From contig JADLGO010000054.1 of assembly GCA_020849275.1 (NCBI GenBank), positions 1 through 64,000 on the forward strand: DNA of 64,000 nucleotides. Direction: 5' to 3'. Positions 24,250 through 33,072 of this stretch are shown here, piece by piece. Numbering within the stretch: position 1 is the stretch's first letter; each line of letters opens with the position of its first letter. The notes beneath the pieces were generated by a model. It was not told the origin of the DNA, ran no database searches, and saw only the letters and a list, made by a program, of their open reading frames with translations. The position numbers and the translations under genes are program-made. This stretch comes from Chthonomonadales bacterium (GTDB lineage: Bacteria > Armatimonadota > Chthonomonadetes > Chthonomonadales > CAJBBX01).

Positions 24250-26052
24250 ATGGATCAGATCGAGGACAGACTGGCGGACTTCACGACCGACCGACGGGTA
24301 CTGATACTTTCGGCGGCGGCGGTGGTGATCGGCGTCATCGGCGCGGCGGTCGCCTACAGCCTGGTGTGGCTGATCGCCGTCATGACGAACCTGGCCTACT
24401 ACCACCGCCTATCGTCGGCGTCCGTGTCCCCGGCGGGCAGCCCGCTCGGCTACGCGGCGGTCCTGGTGCCCGTGGTCGGCGGGCTCATCGTCGGTCTGAT
24501 GGCGCGCTACGGCTCGGATAAGATCCGGGGCCACGGGATACCGGAGGCGCTCGAAGCCATCCTGATCGGGCGCAGCCGCATCGGGCCGAAGGTGGCGATC
24601 CTCAAGCCCCTGTCCTCGGCGATCTCCATCGGCACCGGAGGCCCTTTCGGCGCCGAGGGTCCCATCATCATGACGGGCGGCGCCTTCGGATCGCTGCTGG
24701 CGCAGTTCGTGCATCTTTCCTCCGCCGAGCGCAAGACCCTGCTGGTCGCCGGAGCCTCCGCGGGCATGGCGGCCGTCTTCGGCACGCCGGTCGCCGCGGT
24801 CCTGCTCGCGGTCGAACTGCTGCTCTTCGAATGGAAGCCCCGCAGCTTCATCCCCGTCGCCATCGCGGCCGCCACGGCGGCGGCGCTGCGCGTGCCGCTC
24901 CTCGGAGCGGGTCCGCTCTTCCCCGTGGGCCCGCACGCCCCGCTGGGAGTGCATGGGCTCGTGATCGCGGGCGTCGTCGGCGTCCTGGCCGGCCTCGGCT
25001 CGGGGGCGCTCACCAACCTGGTCTATGGGTTCGAGGACCTCTTTCCGAAGCTGCCGATCCACTGGATGTGGTGGCCGGCCATCGGCGGGCTCTTCGTTGG
25101 ACTCGGCGGCCTGATAGACCCGCGCGTGCTCGGAGTCGGTTACGAGACCATCCATGCCCTGCTGCGCAACCAGGTCGTGGGGGTCGCGCTCCTGGGCATC
25201 CTGATCGGCAAGTCGCTGGTCTGGTCGATCGCGCTCGGATCGGGCACCTCCGGGGGCGTCCTGGCCCCGCTGCTGATGATGGGCGCGGCGCTCGGAGCCC
25301 TCGAGGCGCGCTATCTGCCCATCGGGAGCCCGGGGCTCTGGGCGATGGTCAGCATGGCGGCCATGATGGGCGGCACCATGCGCTCGCCGTTCACCGCCGT
25401 CGTCTTCACCCTCGAGTTAACGCACGACCTGAACGTCGTCCCGGCGCTCCTGGTGGGATGCATCGCGTCCGAGGCGGTCAGCGTCCTCCTCCTGCGTCGC
25501 TCCATCCTGACCGAGAAGGTGGCGCGGCACGGGCACCACATCACGCGCGAGTACGCCATGGACCCCTTCGACATCTGCCGGGTGGGCGAGGCGATGGAGT
25601 CCAATCCGACGCCGCTGCGCGCCGACATGCGGCTTGCCGATCTTGCCGCCGGGGCCGCCGGCGGGTACCAGGCGATGGCCCGCGTCCATGCCGCGCCGAT
25701 CGTCGATGGCGCCGGGCGCCTGGTGGGCGTCATTACGCAGAGCGACATCTTGCGCGCTCTGGAGGAGCCGGACGGCGACTGCACCACCGTCCTGGAGGCG
25801 GGCACGCCGGATCCCGTCGTAGCCTATCCCGACGAACTGATGCGCGACGCCGTCAAACGCATGCTCCGGCACCAGATCGGGCGCCTGCCGGTCGTCAGCC
25901 GCGAGAACCCGCGCCAGCTCGTCGGCTTCCTCGAGCGCCGAAACGTGATGGCCGCGCGCCAGGGCTGGTACGAGGAGGAATACGTCCGCGAGCGGGTCTG
26001 GAAGGCCCGCCGCCCGCGGAGCCGAACGGATGGAAGCTCGCCCATCGCCTGA
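24250..26052 (+). CDS. ClC-family chloride channel/transporter with C-terminal CBS pair
   Basis: ATG 24250 follows GGAGGGCGCG; an ATG at 24238 is less likely. The 600-residue membrane protein has the three ClC selectivity signatures in order: GHGIPEAL (94-101; usually GSGIP), FGAEGPIIM (134-138 is GAEGP, usually GREGP, with the gating Glu kept) and GSGTSGGVLAP (330-340). About ten membrane helices span residues 16-430. A tandem CBS domain follows in the cytoplasm (about 450-570: VGEAMESNPTPL, VGVITQSDILRAL, VVAYPDELMRDAV, LVGFLERRNVM). CBS pairs usually bind adenosine nucleotides to gate transport. It stands alone on this strand, ahead of the pectate-lyase-fold gene. Confidence 0.9.
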   Translation: MDQIEDRLADFTTDRRVLILSAAAVVIGVIGAAVAYSLVWLIAVMTNLAYYHRLSSASVSPAGSPLGYAAVLVPVVGGLIVGLMARYGSDKIRGHGIPEALEAILIGRSRIGPKVAILKPLSSAISIGTGGPFGAEGPIIMTGGAFGSLLAQFVHLSSAERKTLLVAGASAGMAAVFGTPVAAVLLAVELLLFEWKPRSFIPVAIAAATAAALRVPLLGAGPLFPVGPHAPLGVHGLVIAGVVGVLAGLGSGALTNLVYGFEDLFPKLPIHWMWWPAIGGLFVGLGGLIDPRVLGVGYETIHALLRNQVVGVALLGILIGKSLVWSIALGSGTSGGVLAPLLMMGAALGALEARYLPIGSPGLWAMVSMAAMMGGTMRSPFTAVVFTLELTHDLNVVPALLVGCIASEAVSVLLLRRSILTEKVARHGHHITREYAMDPFDICRVGEAMESNPTPLRADMRLADLAAGAAGGYQAMARVHAAPIVDGAGRLVGVITQSDILRALEEPDGDCTTVLEAGTPDPVVAYPDELMRDAVKRMLRHQIGRLPVVSRENPRQLVGFLERRNVMAARQGWYEEEYVRERVWKARRPRSRTDGSSPIA

Positions 26053-26206
26053 TACGCACTCCCGCTCACGCCGGGGTCCCGTGCGCGGCTTCGGCGCAGT
26101 GGGCTCCGGCCATCCCGGCGGGCGGATGGAAAGAGGGAGCCGGGCGCGCGGCGCGGAATCCCTGCGGGGCCGCGCGACGTCAGCCAGCGAGCCCGGGAGG
26201 TTGACC

Positions 26207-27478
26207 ATGCCCTTCGCCGTCCTCGTCTGCATCGCCGCGCTCGCCCCGGCGGGCCAGCCTGCGCAGCCGCCTGTTCCGCGCAGCGTCGACGCCCGCGACT
26301 TCGGCGCCAAGGGCGATGGGGTCGCCGACGACACCGCCGCCATCCAGAAGGCGCTCGATGCCGTGCGGGGCGCCCCCGGCCTCGTGCGCCTGGGCGCCGG
26401 AAAGTACCGCATCACCGCCACGCTGCTCGTGGGCGACGGCGCCACGCTCCTGGGCGAGGGGGCGCGCTGGGAGAACGCGGCCACCCAGATCCTCGTGCTG
26501 GAGCCGGGTTTCGCCGCCATTCGGCTTCACCACGGCAGCGCCGTGAAGGGGCTGTGCCTCTCCTACCCCAACAACCGCCGGAACGTCTCGCCCGTTAAGT
26601 ACCCGCCCGCCATTCTGCTCGGCGGCATCAATCCCGCGCTCGAGGACATCACCTTCGACTGCGCCTGGGACGGCGTCTCCACCGTGCCGGGCATCCACAC
26701 GGGGCAGGCGCTGTTCCGCAACCTGACCGGCCACATCCACAACGTGGGGATGCACCTGTCGGGAATCCGCGACGTCGTGCGCATCGAGAACGTGCACTGG
26801 TTCGTGGGCGGCGATCCCATCGACTCCACCGCCTACTTCCGCAGCCACCGCGTCGGCTTCGAGCTGGGCGACGTGGATGGGCTCATCATGAGCAAGTGCT
26901 TCATCATCGGGGCGAAGACCTTCCTCCACCAGCTACCGTACCGCGACACCACGGACGGCTCCCGCCAGCCGGCCCACTCGCTGGGGCTGCACATCGACCA
27001 GTGCTGGATCGAGGACGTGGACAACGGGTTCCTCTTCGAGGGTACCTGCGGGTTCGTACTGGAGAGCACCAACATCCTGGTGCGCAAGGGAGGCGTGGGC
27101 GTGCGGGTGGACGCCGACAACCTCTTCTATAACGCGGTCATCTCGGGCGTGCAGGTGCGTCCTTTCGACCAGCCGATTCGCGGGTTCGAGTACCGCGTGA
27201 AGAACGCGCACCCGCGCAACCGCCTGAGCATCGCCGACTGCCAGGTGGTGATGGGCGAGCCGGCGGTGCACCTGATGAAGGGAGGCGTGCGCGCCAGCAT
27301 CCACAACTGCCACCTCGAATCGCTGCCAGGGAAGCCAGCCATCCGGATCGACGAGGGGGTGGACCTCTTCACGATCACCGACAACATCTTCACCTCGGCC
27401 CGACCGATCCTCGACCTGAGCGGCCCCCGCGCCCGAAAGGAGGTTCGCGGCAATCTGGTGGAGACTCCCGCGAAGTAG
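26207..27478 (+). CDS. Exported pectate-lyase-superfamily (right-handed beta-helix) protein
   Basis: ATG 26207 follows GGGAGG and starts a signal peptide (FAVLVCIAALAPAGQPA). The mature 423-residue protein opens with the pectate_lyase_3 signature (DARDFGAKGDGVADDTAAIQ) and runs through short beta-helix turns (GKYRITATLLVGDGATLLGEG is typical of coil 2). Members include GH55-like glucanases and polygalacturonase relatives that act on polysaccharides outside the cell. No catalytic pair is identified with confidence. It lies 154 bases after the ClC gene. Confidence 0.8.
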   Translation: MPFAVLVCIAALAPAGQPAQPPVPRSVDARDFGAKGDGVADDTAAIQKALDAVRGAPGLVRLGAGKYRITATLLVGDGATLLGEGARWENAATQILVLEPGFAAIRLHHGSAVKGLCLSYPNNRRNVSPVKYPPAILLGGINPALEDITFDCAWDGVSTVPGIHTGQALFRNLTGHIHNVGMHLSGIRDVVRIENVHWFVGGDPIDSTAYFRSHRVGFELGDVDGLIMSKCFIIGAKTFLHQLPYRDTTDGSRQPAHSLGLHIDQCWIEDVDNGFLFEGTCGFVLESTNILVRKGGVGVRVDADNLFYNAVISGVQVRPFDQPIRGFEYRVKNAHPRNRLSIADCQVVMGEPAVHLMKGGVRASIHNCHLESLPGKPAIRIDEGVDLFTITDNIFTSARPILDLSGPRARKEVRGNLVETPAK

Positions 27479-27735
27479 GGCGCGCGGCGCCGAGTGGTGG
27501 TACCATGCCGGGAGTCGTGGCCATCATGGTGGTGTTAACGGCCCTGCGAGGCAACTCAACGCGGAAGATAGGCTCGGCGGCGAGGGCGCGGGGCCCTGCG
27601 CCGTGCGGCGGAGGCGCCAGCCGCCGGAACGCTCCGACCCCGGCGCGTGAGGCGGCAGCCGATGCCTCGACGCCAGGGCGGGCGAGCGCCGCGTCGACCG
27701 GCCACGGCCGCGACGCGGGAAAGGAGCCTTTGCGC

Positions 27736-28650
27736 GTGCGGCAGCCGTGGGACCCCGAGATCCAGGTCACCCCCGAGATCGCCGCGGCGGCCATCGAGCG
27801 CCAGTTCCCGGCGCTGCGCCCGGCGCGCCCGGAGCCCCTCGGCTCCGGGTGGGACAACGCCGCCTTCCTCGTCAATGGGCGCTACGTCTTCCGCTTCCCG
27901 CGCCGCCACATCGCCGTGCCGCTCATCCGAGCTGAAATGCGCTACCTGCCCCTCCTCGCCCCGCGCCTGCCCGTCGCCGTGCCGATGCCGCGCTTCGCCG
28001 GAGCCCCCGATTCGGGCTTCCCCTACCCCTTCGCCGGCTACGAGAGGCTCCTGGGCACTCCCGCCTGCCGCCTGACGTGGACAGCGGAGGCGCGCGCGGG
28101 GCTGGCCTGGCCGCTCGGGCGCTTCCTGGCCGCGCTGCACGCCATCCCGGTCGACTCCAGGTCCGCCGCCGAGGCTCCCGGCGACACGCTGCGGCGCGCC
28201 GACATGCGCGCTCGCCTGCCGCTCCTTCGCCAGCGGCTGGCGCGCGCGTTGCCTCCGCAGCCGGGGTTGGGCTCCGAGGAGCTCGCCGAGCTCGCCGGCC
28301 GGCTCGCTGAGGCGCCCCCGCACACGTCCGGCCCGTGCTGGGTGCACGGAGACCTCTACGCATGCCACCTGCTCGTGGAGGAGGCGGGGCGCCTGAGCGG
28401 GGTGATCGACTGGGGCGACCTGCACCTGGGCGACCCCGCAGTCGACCTCTCCATCGCCTTCAGCTTCCTGCCGCCCGCGGCGCGCCCGGCCCTCCGCGAG
28501 GCGTACGGACCCGTTCCGGAGGCGGCCTGGGATCGGGCGCGCTTCCGCGCGCTGCACTACGGGGTGGTGCTGCTCCTCTACGGCCGCGAGACGGGCGACG
28601 AGGCCTTCCGCGCGGCCGGCGAGCACGCTCTGCGTGGCGCGATGGAGTGA
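27736..28650 (+). CDS. Aminoglycoside phosphotransferase (APH)-family kinase
   Basis: The start is uncertain: GTG 27736 is nine bases after AAAGGAG and TTG 27730 is three bases after; both give about 305 residues, the usual size. The kinase-like fold is seen from GSGWDNAAFLVNG (nucleotide loop) through the Brenner motif WVHGDLYACHLLV to the DFG equivalent GVIDWGDLHLGDPAVD. In the Brenner motif His replaces the usual metal-binding Asn, a variant I associate with bacterial APH-like proteins of unknown substrate. Small-molecule kinase; antibiotic resistance should not be assumed. Confidence 0.8.
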   Translation: MRQPWDPEIQVTPEIAAAAIERQFPALRPARPEPLGSGWDNAAFLVNGRYVFRFPRRHIAVPLIRAEMRYLPLLAPRLPVAVPMPRFAGAPDSGFPYPFAGYERLLGTPACRLTWTAEARAGLAWPLGRFLAALHAIPVDSRSAAEAPGDTLRRADMRARLPLLRQRLARALPPQPGLGSEELAELAGRLAEAPPHTSGPCWVHGDLYACHLLVEEAGRLSGVIDWGDLHLGDPAVDLSIAFSFLPPAARPALREAYGPVPEAAWDRARFRALHYGVVLLLYGRETGDEAFRAAGEHALRGAME

Positions 28651-29165
28651 GGCGGACGTGGCCCCCCGGGGTCACCCGCGGGCGCGGCGGAACAAACCAG
28701 TGGCTCGCATCGTCGGACAGCGGGCGGCCGCTTTGCGCCGACCGGGGTGATTGGTCGTCTGCCCCGAACGGCCGCGCGCCCATGCAAGCAGCGCCGCCAC
28801 GCGAACCCCATAGATCTCGCCGTCACCTGCCTTCGGAGGACCGCCCATGCGCCAGATCCCCCCATCTGGATGCGCTTCCCCCCCGGTCCGACGCAGCGCC
28901 GTCATCGGCTCGCCACGCCACCAGCCCTGGCTGACGGCGTGGCGAGCCGCGCCGTGCCGCGCCGCACCTCCACCGGGGAGCCGGAGTCGCCGCGCCTGCC
29001 CGAACCTGCCACCTTGACCTGTTTCCGCTCGGGTTCGCCCTCGCCAGCCTTCAGAGAGCGTCCGCACCTCCCGACACCGTACACAAGGCGCACGAGCCGC
29101 GTGTACGCGTGCGTGTGCGTCGAGCCCGACGGCGGCCCCACGGGGCCGCATATAGGAAACAGGAA
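28651..29165. other. Intergenic region, 515 bp, no gene seen
   Basis: I see no convincing gene on either strand; the open frames are Arg/Pro-rich and lack any motif. Just after the APH stop GTGGCCCCCCGGGGTCAC (28659-28676) is a near-perfect hairpin with one mismatch and may end transcription. GCGGCCCCACGGGGCCGC at 29132-29149 is a perfect 8-bp inverted repeat 16 bases before the next start codon and could affect initiation. Confidence 0.4.
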
Positions 29166-30257
29166 ATGCGCACCTTCCATCGAGTCCACGGCCTGGTGAT
29201 GCTGTTGCTGCTGTTCGGCGCCGCCCAGGCCGGCGCCCAGACCACCGATCCTGGCTCCGTGCTGGTCGTGGCCAATGCCAACAGCCCGCAGAGCATCGCG
29301 CTGGCCGACTACTACATGGGCCGACGCGCCATTCCCGCCGAGAACCGGCTGCTCCTGGACTGGAACGCCAGCGACACCGCCGAGAGCTGCGACCTGCCTA
29401 CCTACAACCTCAAGATCGCCGACCCGATCCGCGAGCGGATCGCGCAGCTCCCCGGCATCGACTACATCGTGCTCTGCCGCAACCTGCCCTACCGCATCCT
29501 GCGCTCGACCGTCACCATTCGCGGTGTCGTGCTCGGGCCCAACTCCGTCGCCGGGGCGGCCGCCAGCGTCGACAGCGCCCTCAGCGCCGGACGCGCCTCC
29601 GTGGCCCGCAACCCCTACTTCGGGGCCGCCGACGCCTTCAGCTCCGCCCGCTACGGCATCTACCTGGTCACCCGCCTCGACGGCGCCACGTGGGGCGACG
29701 CCTTCAAGCTCGTCGACCGCTCCGTCATGGCGGCGCCCGGCGGGGTGATCTTCTTCGACCTCGACCCGGAGAAGGACACCTATCCCGTCTACAAGGTGTT
29801 CAACGACGCCATGGGACGCGCCCTCAACGCCGTCGCCGACGCCGGCCAGGCCGCCCTGGTCGACAGCACCAGCGCCTTCGCCGACCCGGCCCCCGCCCTG
29901 GCCGTCTACGTGGGCTGGGGCGCCAGCGACTCGGGCTTCTCGTCAACGCGCTACGCCAACTTCGCCTTCACGCCAGGCTCCATCGCCGAGATGGGCTGCC
30001 CAACCTCGGCCGCCTCCCTTCGCAGCGAGTCGGCCTCCACCGGGCAGATCAACGTGCTGATTCGCAATGGGGTGACGGGCGTGAAGGGCTACCTGGGCGG
30101 CACGCCCGCCCTGGCCTCGGCCGACCCCGAGCTGCTGATGCGCTCCTACCTGGGAGGGCGCAACCTGGCGGAGTCCTTCTACGGCGCCTCGCGCTTCGTC
30201 GGAGGCTACGACGTGGTGATCGGAGACCCACTCTGCCGGACCTACGTCGCTCCGTAG
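29166..30257 (+). CDS. TIGR03790-family exported protein, copy 1
   Basis: ATG 29166 has AGGA eight bases upstream. A signal peptide (VMLLLLFGAAQAGAQ) starts the 363-residue protein. The TIGR03790 family pattern is clear: VLVVANANSPQSIALADYY, then RRAIPAENRLLLDW, IDYIVLCRNLPYRI, ARYGIYLVTRLDGATWGDA, and a C-terminal GVTGVKGYLGGTPALASADP. The family is uncharacterised; members occur in Planctomycetes-like and other envelope-rich bacteria. A tandem paralogue follows 105 bases later, and two PEP-CTERM proteins face the pair, suggesting a shared surface role. Confidence 0.85.
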   Translation: MRTFHRVHGLVMLLLLFGAAQAGAQTTDPGSVLVVANANSPQSIALADYYMGRRAIPAENRLLLDWNASDTAESCDLPTYNLKIADPIRERIAQLPGIDYIVLCRNLPYRILRSTVTIRGVVLGPNSVAGAAASVDSALSAGRASVARNPYFGAADAFSSARYGIYLVTRLDGATWGDAFKLVDRSVMAAPGGVIFFDLDPEKDTYPVYKVFNDAMGRALNAVADAGQAALVDSTSAFADPAPALAVYVGWGASDSGFSSTRYANFAFTPGSIAEMGCPTSAASLRSESASTGQINVLIRNGVTGVKGYLGGTPALASADPELLMRSYLGGRNLAESFYGASRFVGGYDVVIGDPLCRTYVAP

Positions 30258-30362
30258 CGGCTGGCGAGCACGGACCGAGAGAAGCACACCGGATGAAGGT
30301 TCCGAACGCGGTGTCGGAGGGATGCCGCGCCAACCGGGAACGGAAAGCGGAGAGGAACTGCG

Positions 30363-31394
30363 ATGGGATCCCGAGCGACCTGGCTTCTGGCCTCACTCCT
30401 GGCGCTCAGCGCGACCATGGCGCGGGCCGAGCAGGCCGACCCCGCCACGGTGCTGGTGGTGGCCAACGCCAACAACGCCAGGAGCATTGCCCTGGCCGAC
30501 TACTATATGTGGAAGCGGGCCGTCCCGCCCCAGAACCGGCTGCTGCTGAGCTGCGACGCCGCCGACAACGCGGACACCTGCAGCCTGGCATTCTACAACT
30601 CCAACATCTCCGCGCCAATCTATGCGAAGATCGCCACGCTCCCGCGGATCGACTACATCGTCCTCTGTCGCAACCTGCCGGTGAAGATCACCAATACCGC
30701 CGGCAGCGTCGACAGCGCCCTCGCGGGGAAGGGGACCGTCAAGCGCGATAACCCGTACTATGGAGGGACTCCCCCCTTCTCCTCCGCCGCGACCGGAGTC
30801 TATCTGGTCACACGGCTTGATGGGTGGTCGTGGGGGGATGCGTTCGGCCTCGTGGACCGGGGCCAGACCCACGCCGGTTCCGGGCTGTTCGCGTTCGATA
30901 TGGATCCGGGCAAGACGACGAGTTTCTCCTACAAGTTCTATAACAACCTCATGTCGACGGCCAATGCCGCGGTCGCGGCGCTCGGCCTTCCGACGGTGCT
31001 GGACAACACGAGCACGTTCATACGTCCGAACGCCCCGCTCGGCGGCTACATCAGTTGGGGAAGCAACGATTCTCACTATTCGGCCACGGCCTACACCGGG
31101 CTCGTGTTCGCGCCCGGCGCCATCGTCGAGACGTTGGTCAGCACCTCGGCGAGCAACGTGCGCTACCCGGGCGGAGGGCAGAGCCAGATATCGATGCTCG
31201 TGCGCAACGGCGTCGCCGGCATCAAGGGCTATGTGGCCGAGCCGATGGTGGACGCAACCGCTCGACCGCAGATCCTCTTCGTGCGGTACGCCCAGGGCGC
31301 CAACCTGGCGGAGTCGTTCTACGCGGCATCGCCCTACATGGCGTGGAAGGACGTCGTGCTCGGGGATCCGCTCTGTGCTCCCTACGCGCCGTAG
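30363..31394 (+). CDS. TIGR03790-family exported protein, copy 2
   Basis: ATG 30363 follows GAGAGGAACTGCG. This 343-residue paralogue keeps the order of copy 1: signal peptide, VLVVANANNARSIALADYY, KRAVPPQNRLLLSC, IDYIVLCRNLPVKI, TGVYLVTRLDGWSWGDA, GVAGIKGYVAEPM and ANLAESFYAASPY. The two share most motif residues but differ between them, so the duplication is not recent. Conserved Cys residues (SLAF region, VLCRNLP, PLCAPY at the C-terminus) recur in both. Function unknown. Confidence 0.85.
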   Translation: MGSRATWLLASLLALSATMARAEQADPATVLVVANANNARSIALADYYMWKRAVPPQNRLLLSCDAADNADTCSLAFYNSNISAPIYAKIATLPRIDYIVLCRNLPVKITNTAGSVDSALAGKGTVKRDNPYYGGTPPFSSAATGVYLVTRLDGWSWGDAFGLVDRGQTHAGSGLFAFDMDPGKTTSFSYKFYNNLMSTANAAVAALGLPTVLDNTSTFIRPNAPLGGYISWGSNDSHYSATAYTGLVFAPGAIVETLVSTSASNVRYPGGGQSQISMLVRNGVAGIKGYVAEPMVDATARPQILFVRYAQGANLAESFYAASPYMAWKDVVLGDPLCAPYAP

Positions 31395-31424
31395 GGCCTT
31401 GCTCCCCAGCGCACCATGAAAAAG

Positions 31425-31455
31425 GGGCCCCCTCTGTCGGTGGCAGAGGGGGCCC
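31425..31455 (-). terminator. Intrinsic terminator of the 31483 PEP-CTERM gene
   Basis: GGGCCCCCTCTG (31425-31436) pairs perfectly with CAGAGGGGGCCC (31444-31455) around a 7-base loop. On the minus strand the stem is followed by CTTTTT, so this is a textbook intrinsic terminator 28 bases after the stop of the minus-strand gene. Without a T-tract on the plus strand it may still slow transcription of the converging TIGR03790 pair. Confidence 0.75.
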
Positions 31456-31482
31456 GCGCTCGTCTACCGATGCCGTGCGACG

Positions 31483-32283
31483 CTAGCGGCGCGCGCGGCG
31501 ACGAAGCAGGGGAAGCACTCCGAGGCCGAGGAGCCCCGCCATCTGGAAGAAGGCGGGCTCGGGGATCGGACTGGCGTCGCGGAACGCATAGTCCTGGGGA
31601 CCCGACGAAGCCGGGACCGTTCCAGGCTCGGTGCGGATCAAGTAGCTCTGGTAGACCACGGTATTTCGATTGGTCCACGCCGTCGTCGCCCAGGTATTGA
31701 TGTCCGCGAGGCTCACGCCGAGGTTGTTGCCGCTGGAAGTGAAGTTGCCCGCGGCCATGCTGATGGAAGAGCCATCCGCCAGGATCTCCCAGATCGCGAG
31801 CTGCGTCTTGAGAGCCTCCACGGCGGACACCCCGGGACTGATCGGATACGCCCCGCCGCCGGAAGCCGGCAGGTAGTTGTCGATCAGGTAGCGCACGGCC
31901 TTGGCGCGCTCGAGCTTGTCGGCCGCATCCACACCCCGGTTGTAGTCCTGGAACTGCAGCCCATCGGCCACGTCGAGGAGCTCGTTCACCTCGGTCGGGT
32001 TCGACGAGGGCTCGCTCCAGTGGTCGATGTCCACACAGTACATGTAGACGTAGGAATCCGTCGAGCCGTCGTTCAGGATGCCCTTGTCCATCGTGGCGTA
32101 GACCCCGCCACTCCAGGCTCCTGTCCCGGCCGCGCCGTTCGCCGTCCTGGCGATGGTAGCTGTGCCACCGATGACGGTGCCTGTGTACGTCAGCGTATAG
32201 CTTGCCCGAGCCGACGTCGTCGCGGCCACCAGAACGGCGGCCGACAACCCGGTCAGCAGCAGGCGCCCTGTGAATCGGTTCAC
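31483..32283 (-). CDS. PEP-CTERM sorting-signal protein (266 aa)
   Basis: GTG 32283 follows GGAGGGAG and gives a good signal peptide (RFTGRLLLTGLSAAVLVAA, cleaved near ARA-SYT). The mature part is Ser/Thr/Gly-rich with CVDIDHWSEPSS and VRYLIDNYLP segments. The last 25 residues are a PEP-CTERM signal: PIPEPAFFQMAGLLGLG, a hydrophobic stretch, then RRRARR. Exosortase should cut at PEP and attach the protein to the envelope or release it with polysaccharide; an exosortase gene is at 54056. Overall function unknown. Confidence 0.85.
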   Translation of the reverse strand: MNRFTGRLLLTGLSAAVLVAATTSARASYTLTYTGTVIGGTATIARTANGAAGTGAWSGGVYATMDKGILNDGSTDSYVYMYCVDIDHWSEPSSNPTEVNELLDVADGLQFQDYNRGVDAADKLERAKAVRYLIDNYLPASGGGAYPISPGVSAVEALKTQLAIWEILADGSSISMAAGNFTSSGNNLGVSLADINTWATTAWTNRNTVVYQSYLIRTEPGTVPASSGPQDYAFRDASPIPEPAFFQMAGLLGLGVLPLLRRRARR

Positions 32284-32504
32284 GGGTCTCCCTCCTAGAT
32301 CTCGCGACGGCGCCCGCCAACGACACGATGCGGATGCGCCGGAGCGATCCGGCAGATGAAACACTCGGGCGGCAGCGGCCGGGTGAGCCGCCCGGGTGAG
32401 AGCCATGGCGCTCGGTCACCGTTCAGACAGACACGGACCATGGCAGTGGATAAGTCCAGAAGCGCCGAGCGCCGGGCGCCTCTCGTCCGCCGCAGCGCAG
32501 CGCG
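32284..32504. other. Gap between the two PEP-CTERM genes
   Basis: This 221-bp stretch holds the ribosome-binding site of the 31483 gene at its left edge and presumably that gene's promoter; no clear -10/-35 pair was found. The only inverted repeat noticed near the end of the upstream gene is a weak 5-bp stem. I see no small gene. Confidence 0.35.
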
Positions 32505-33023
32505 CTACGTGCGACGCCTGGCAACCGTCAGTCCAGAAGCTCCGAGGGCCAGCAGGCCGGCCATCTGCCACAGAGCGGGCTCCGGGATCGGCTCCGCGTC
32601 CACGACCACCACATCGTCGCCAAACCGCACGGCAAACGGATGGCCGCCCTGCAGGTCGATACTCCCGGCGTACGAGAAGGAGACGGGCTGCCCGTCGTTG
32701 GCGATCGGGCTGATGGGCGCCAACGCGTAGTTGTAGGTCCAGCCGTCCGGCAGATCGACGAACCCGTCCGTCGTCCCGCTGGCCGGCGTGACGAAGTCGC
32801 CCGTAACGCTTTCGCCCTGGAAGAGCAACTGGGTCACGGTAAAGAGATCGTCTGTGCTCGTGTTCGTCACAGAGATCGCGCTGTCCCCGAGATCGATCGC
32901 GGCCTGGTGCCCATCCCAGAAGGCGTAATAGGTCCCGGCCCACGCACCGGTGGCGGTCCATGACAGCAGCGCCGCCACGGCGACAAGCTGCGTGAGAGTT
33001 CGGGTCAGCGTCGTCCTGGACAT
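32505..33023 (-). CDS. PEP-CTERM sorting-signal protein (172 aa)
   Basis: ATG 33023 is preceded by AAAGGAGGAGAG. A signal peptide (LTQLVAVAALLSWTATGAWA) and a short beta-rich body (YYAFWDGHQAAIDLGDSA, DGWTYNYALAPISP) lead to the C-terminal signal PIPEPALWQMAGLLALG, hydrophobic helix and ARRRT. The signal shares the QMAGLL core with the neighbouring PEP-CTERM protein, which indicates that one exosortase serves both. It lies between that gene and the foldase gene on the same strand. Confidence 0.85.
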   Translation of the reverse strand: MSRTTLTRTLTQLVAVAALLSWTATGAWAGTYYAFWDGHQAAIDLGDSAISVTNTSTDDLFTVTQLLFQGESVTGDFVTPASGTTDGFVDLPDGWTYNYALAPISPIANDGQPVSFSYAGSIDLQGGHPFAVRFGDDVVVVDAEPIPEPALWQMAGLLALGASGLTVARRRT

Positions 33024-33072
33024 CTCTCCTCCTTTCACCGGCTACTGGCCGCCAACCGCGCGGCCGATGCCC

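Noticed and set aside
27736-28650. Aminoglycoside resistance gene
   Set aside because: The APH fold covers many metabolic kinases; the altered Brenner motif and chromosomal context give no support for resistance.
28747-29199. Open frames on both strands before the TIGR03790 pair
   Set aside because: Arg/Pro/Ala-rich sequence with no motif or ribosome-binding site; treated as non-coding.
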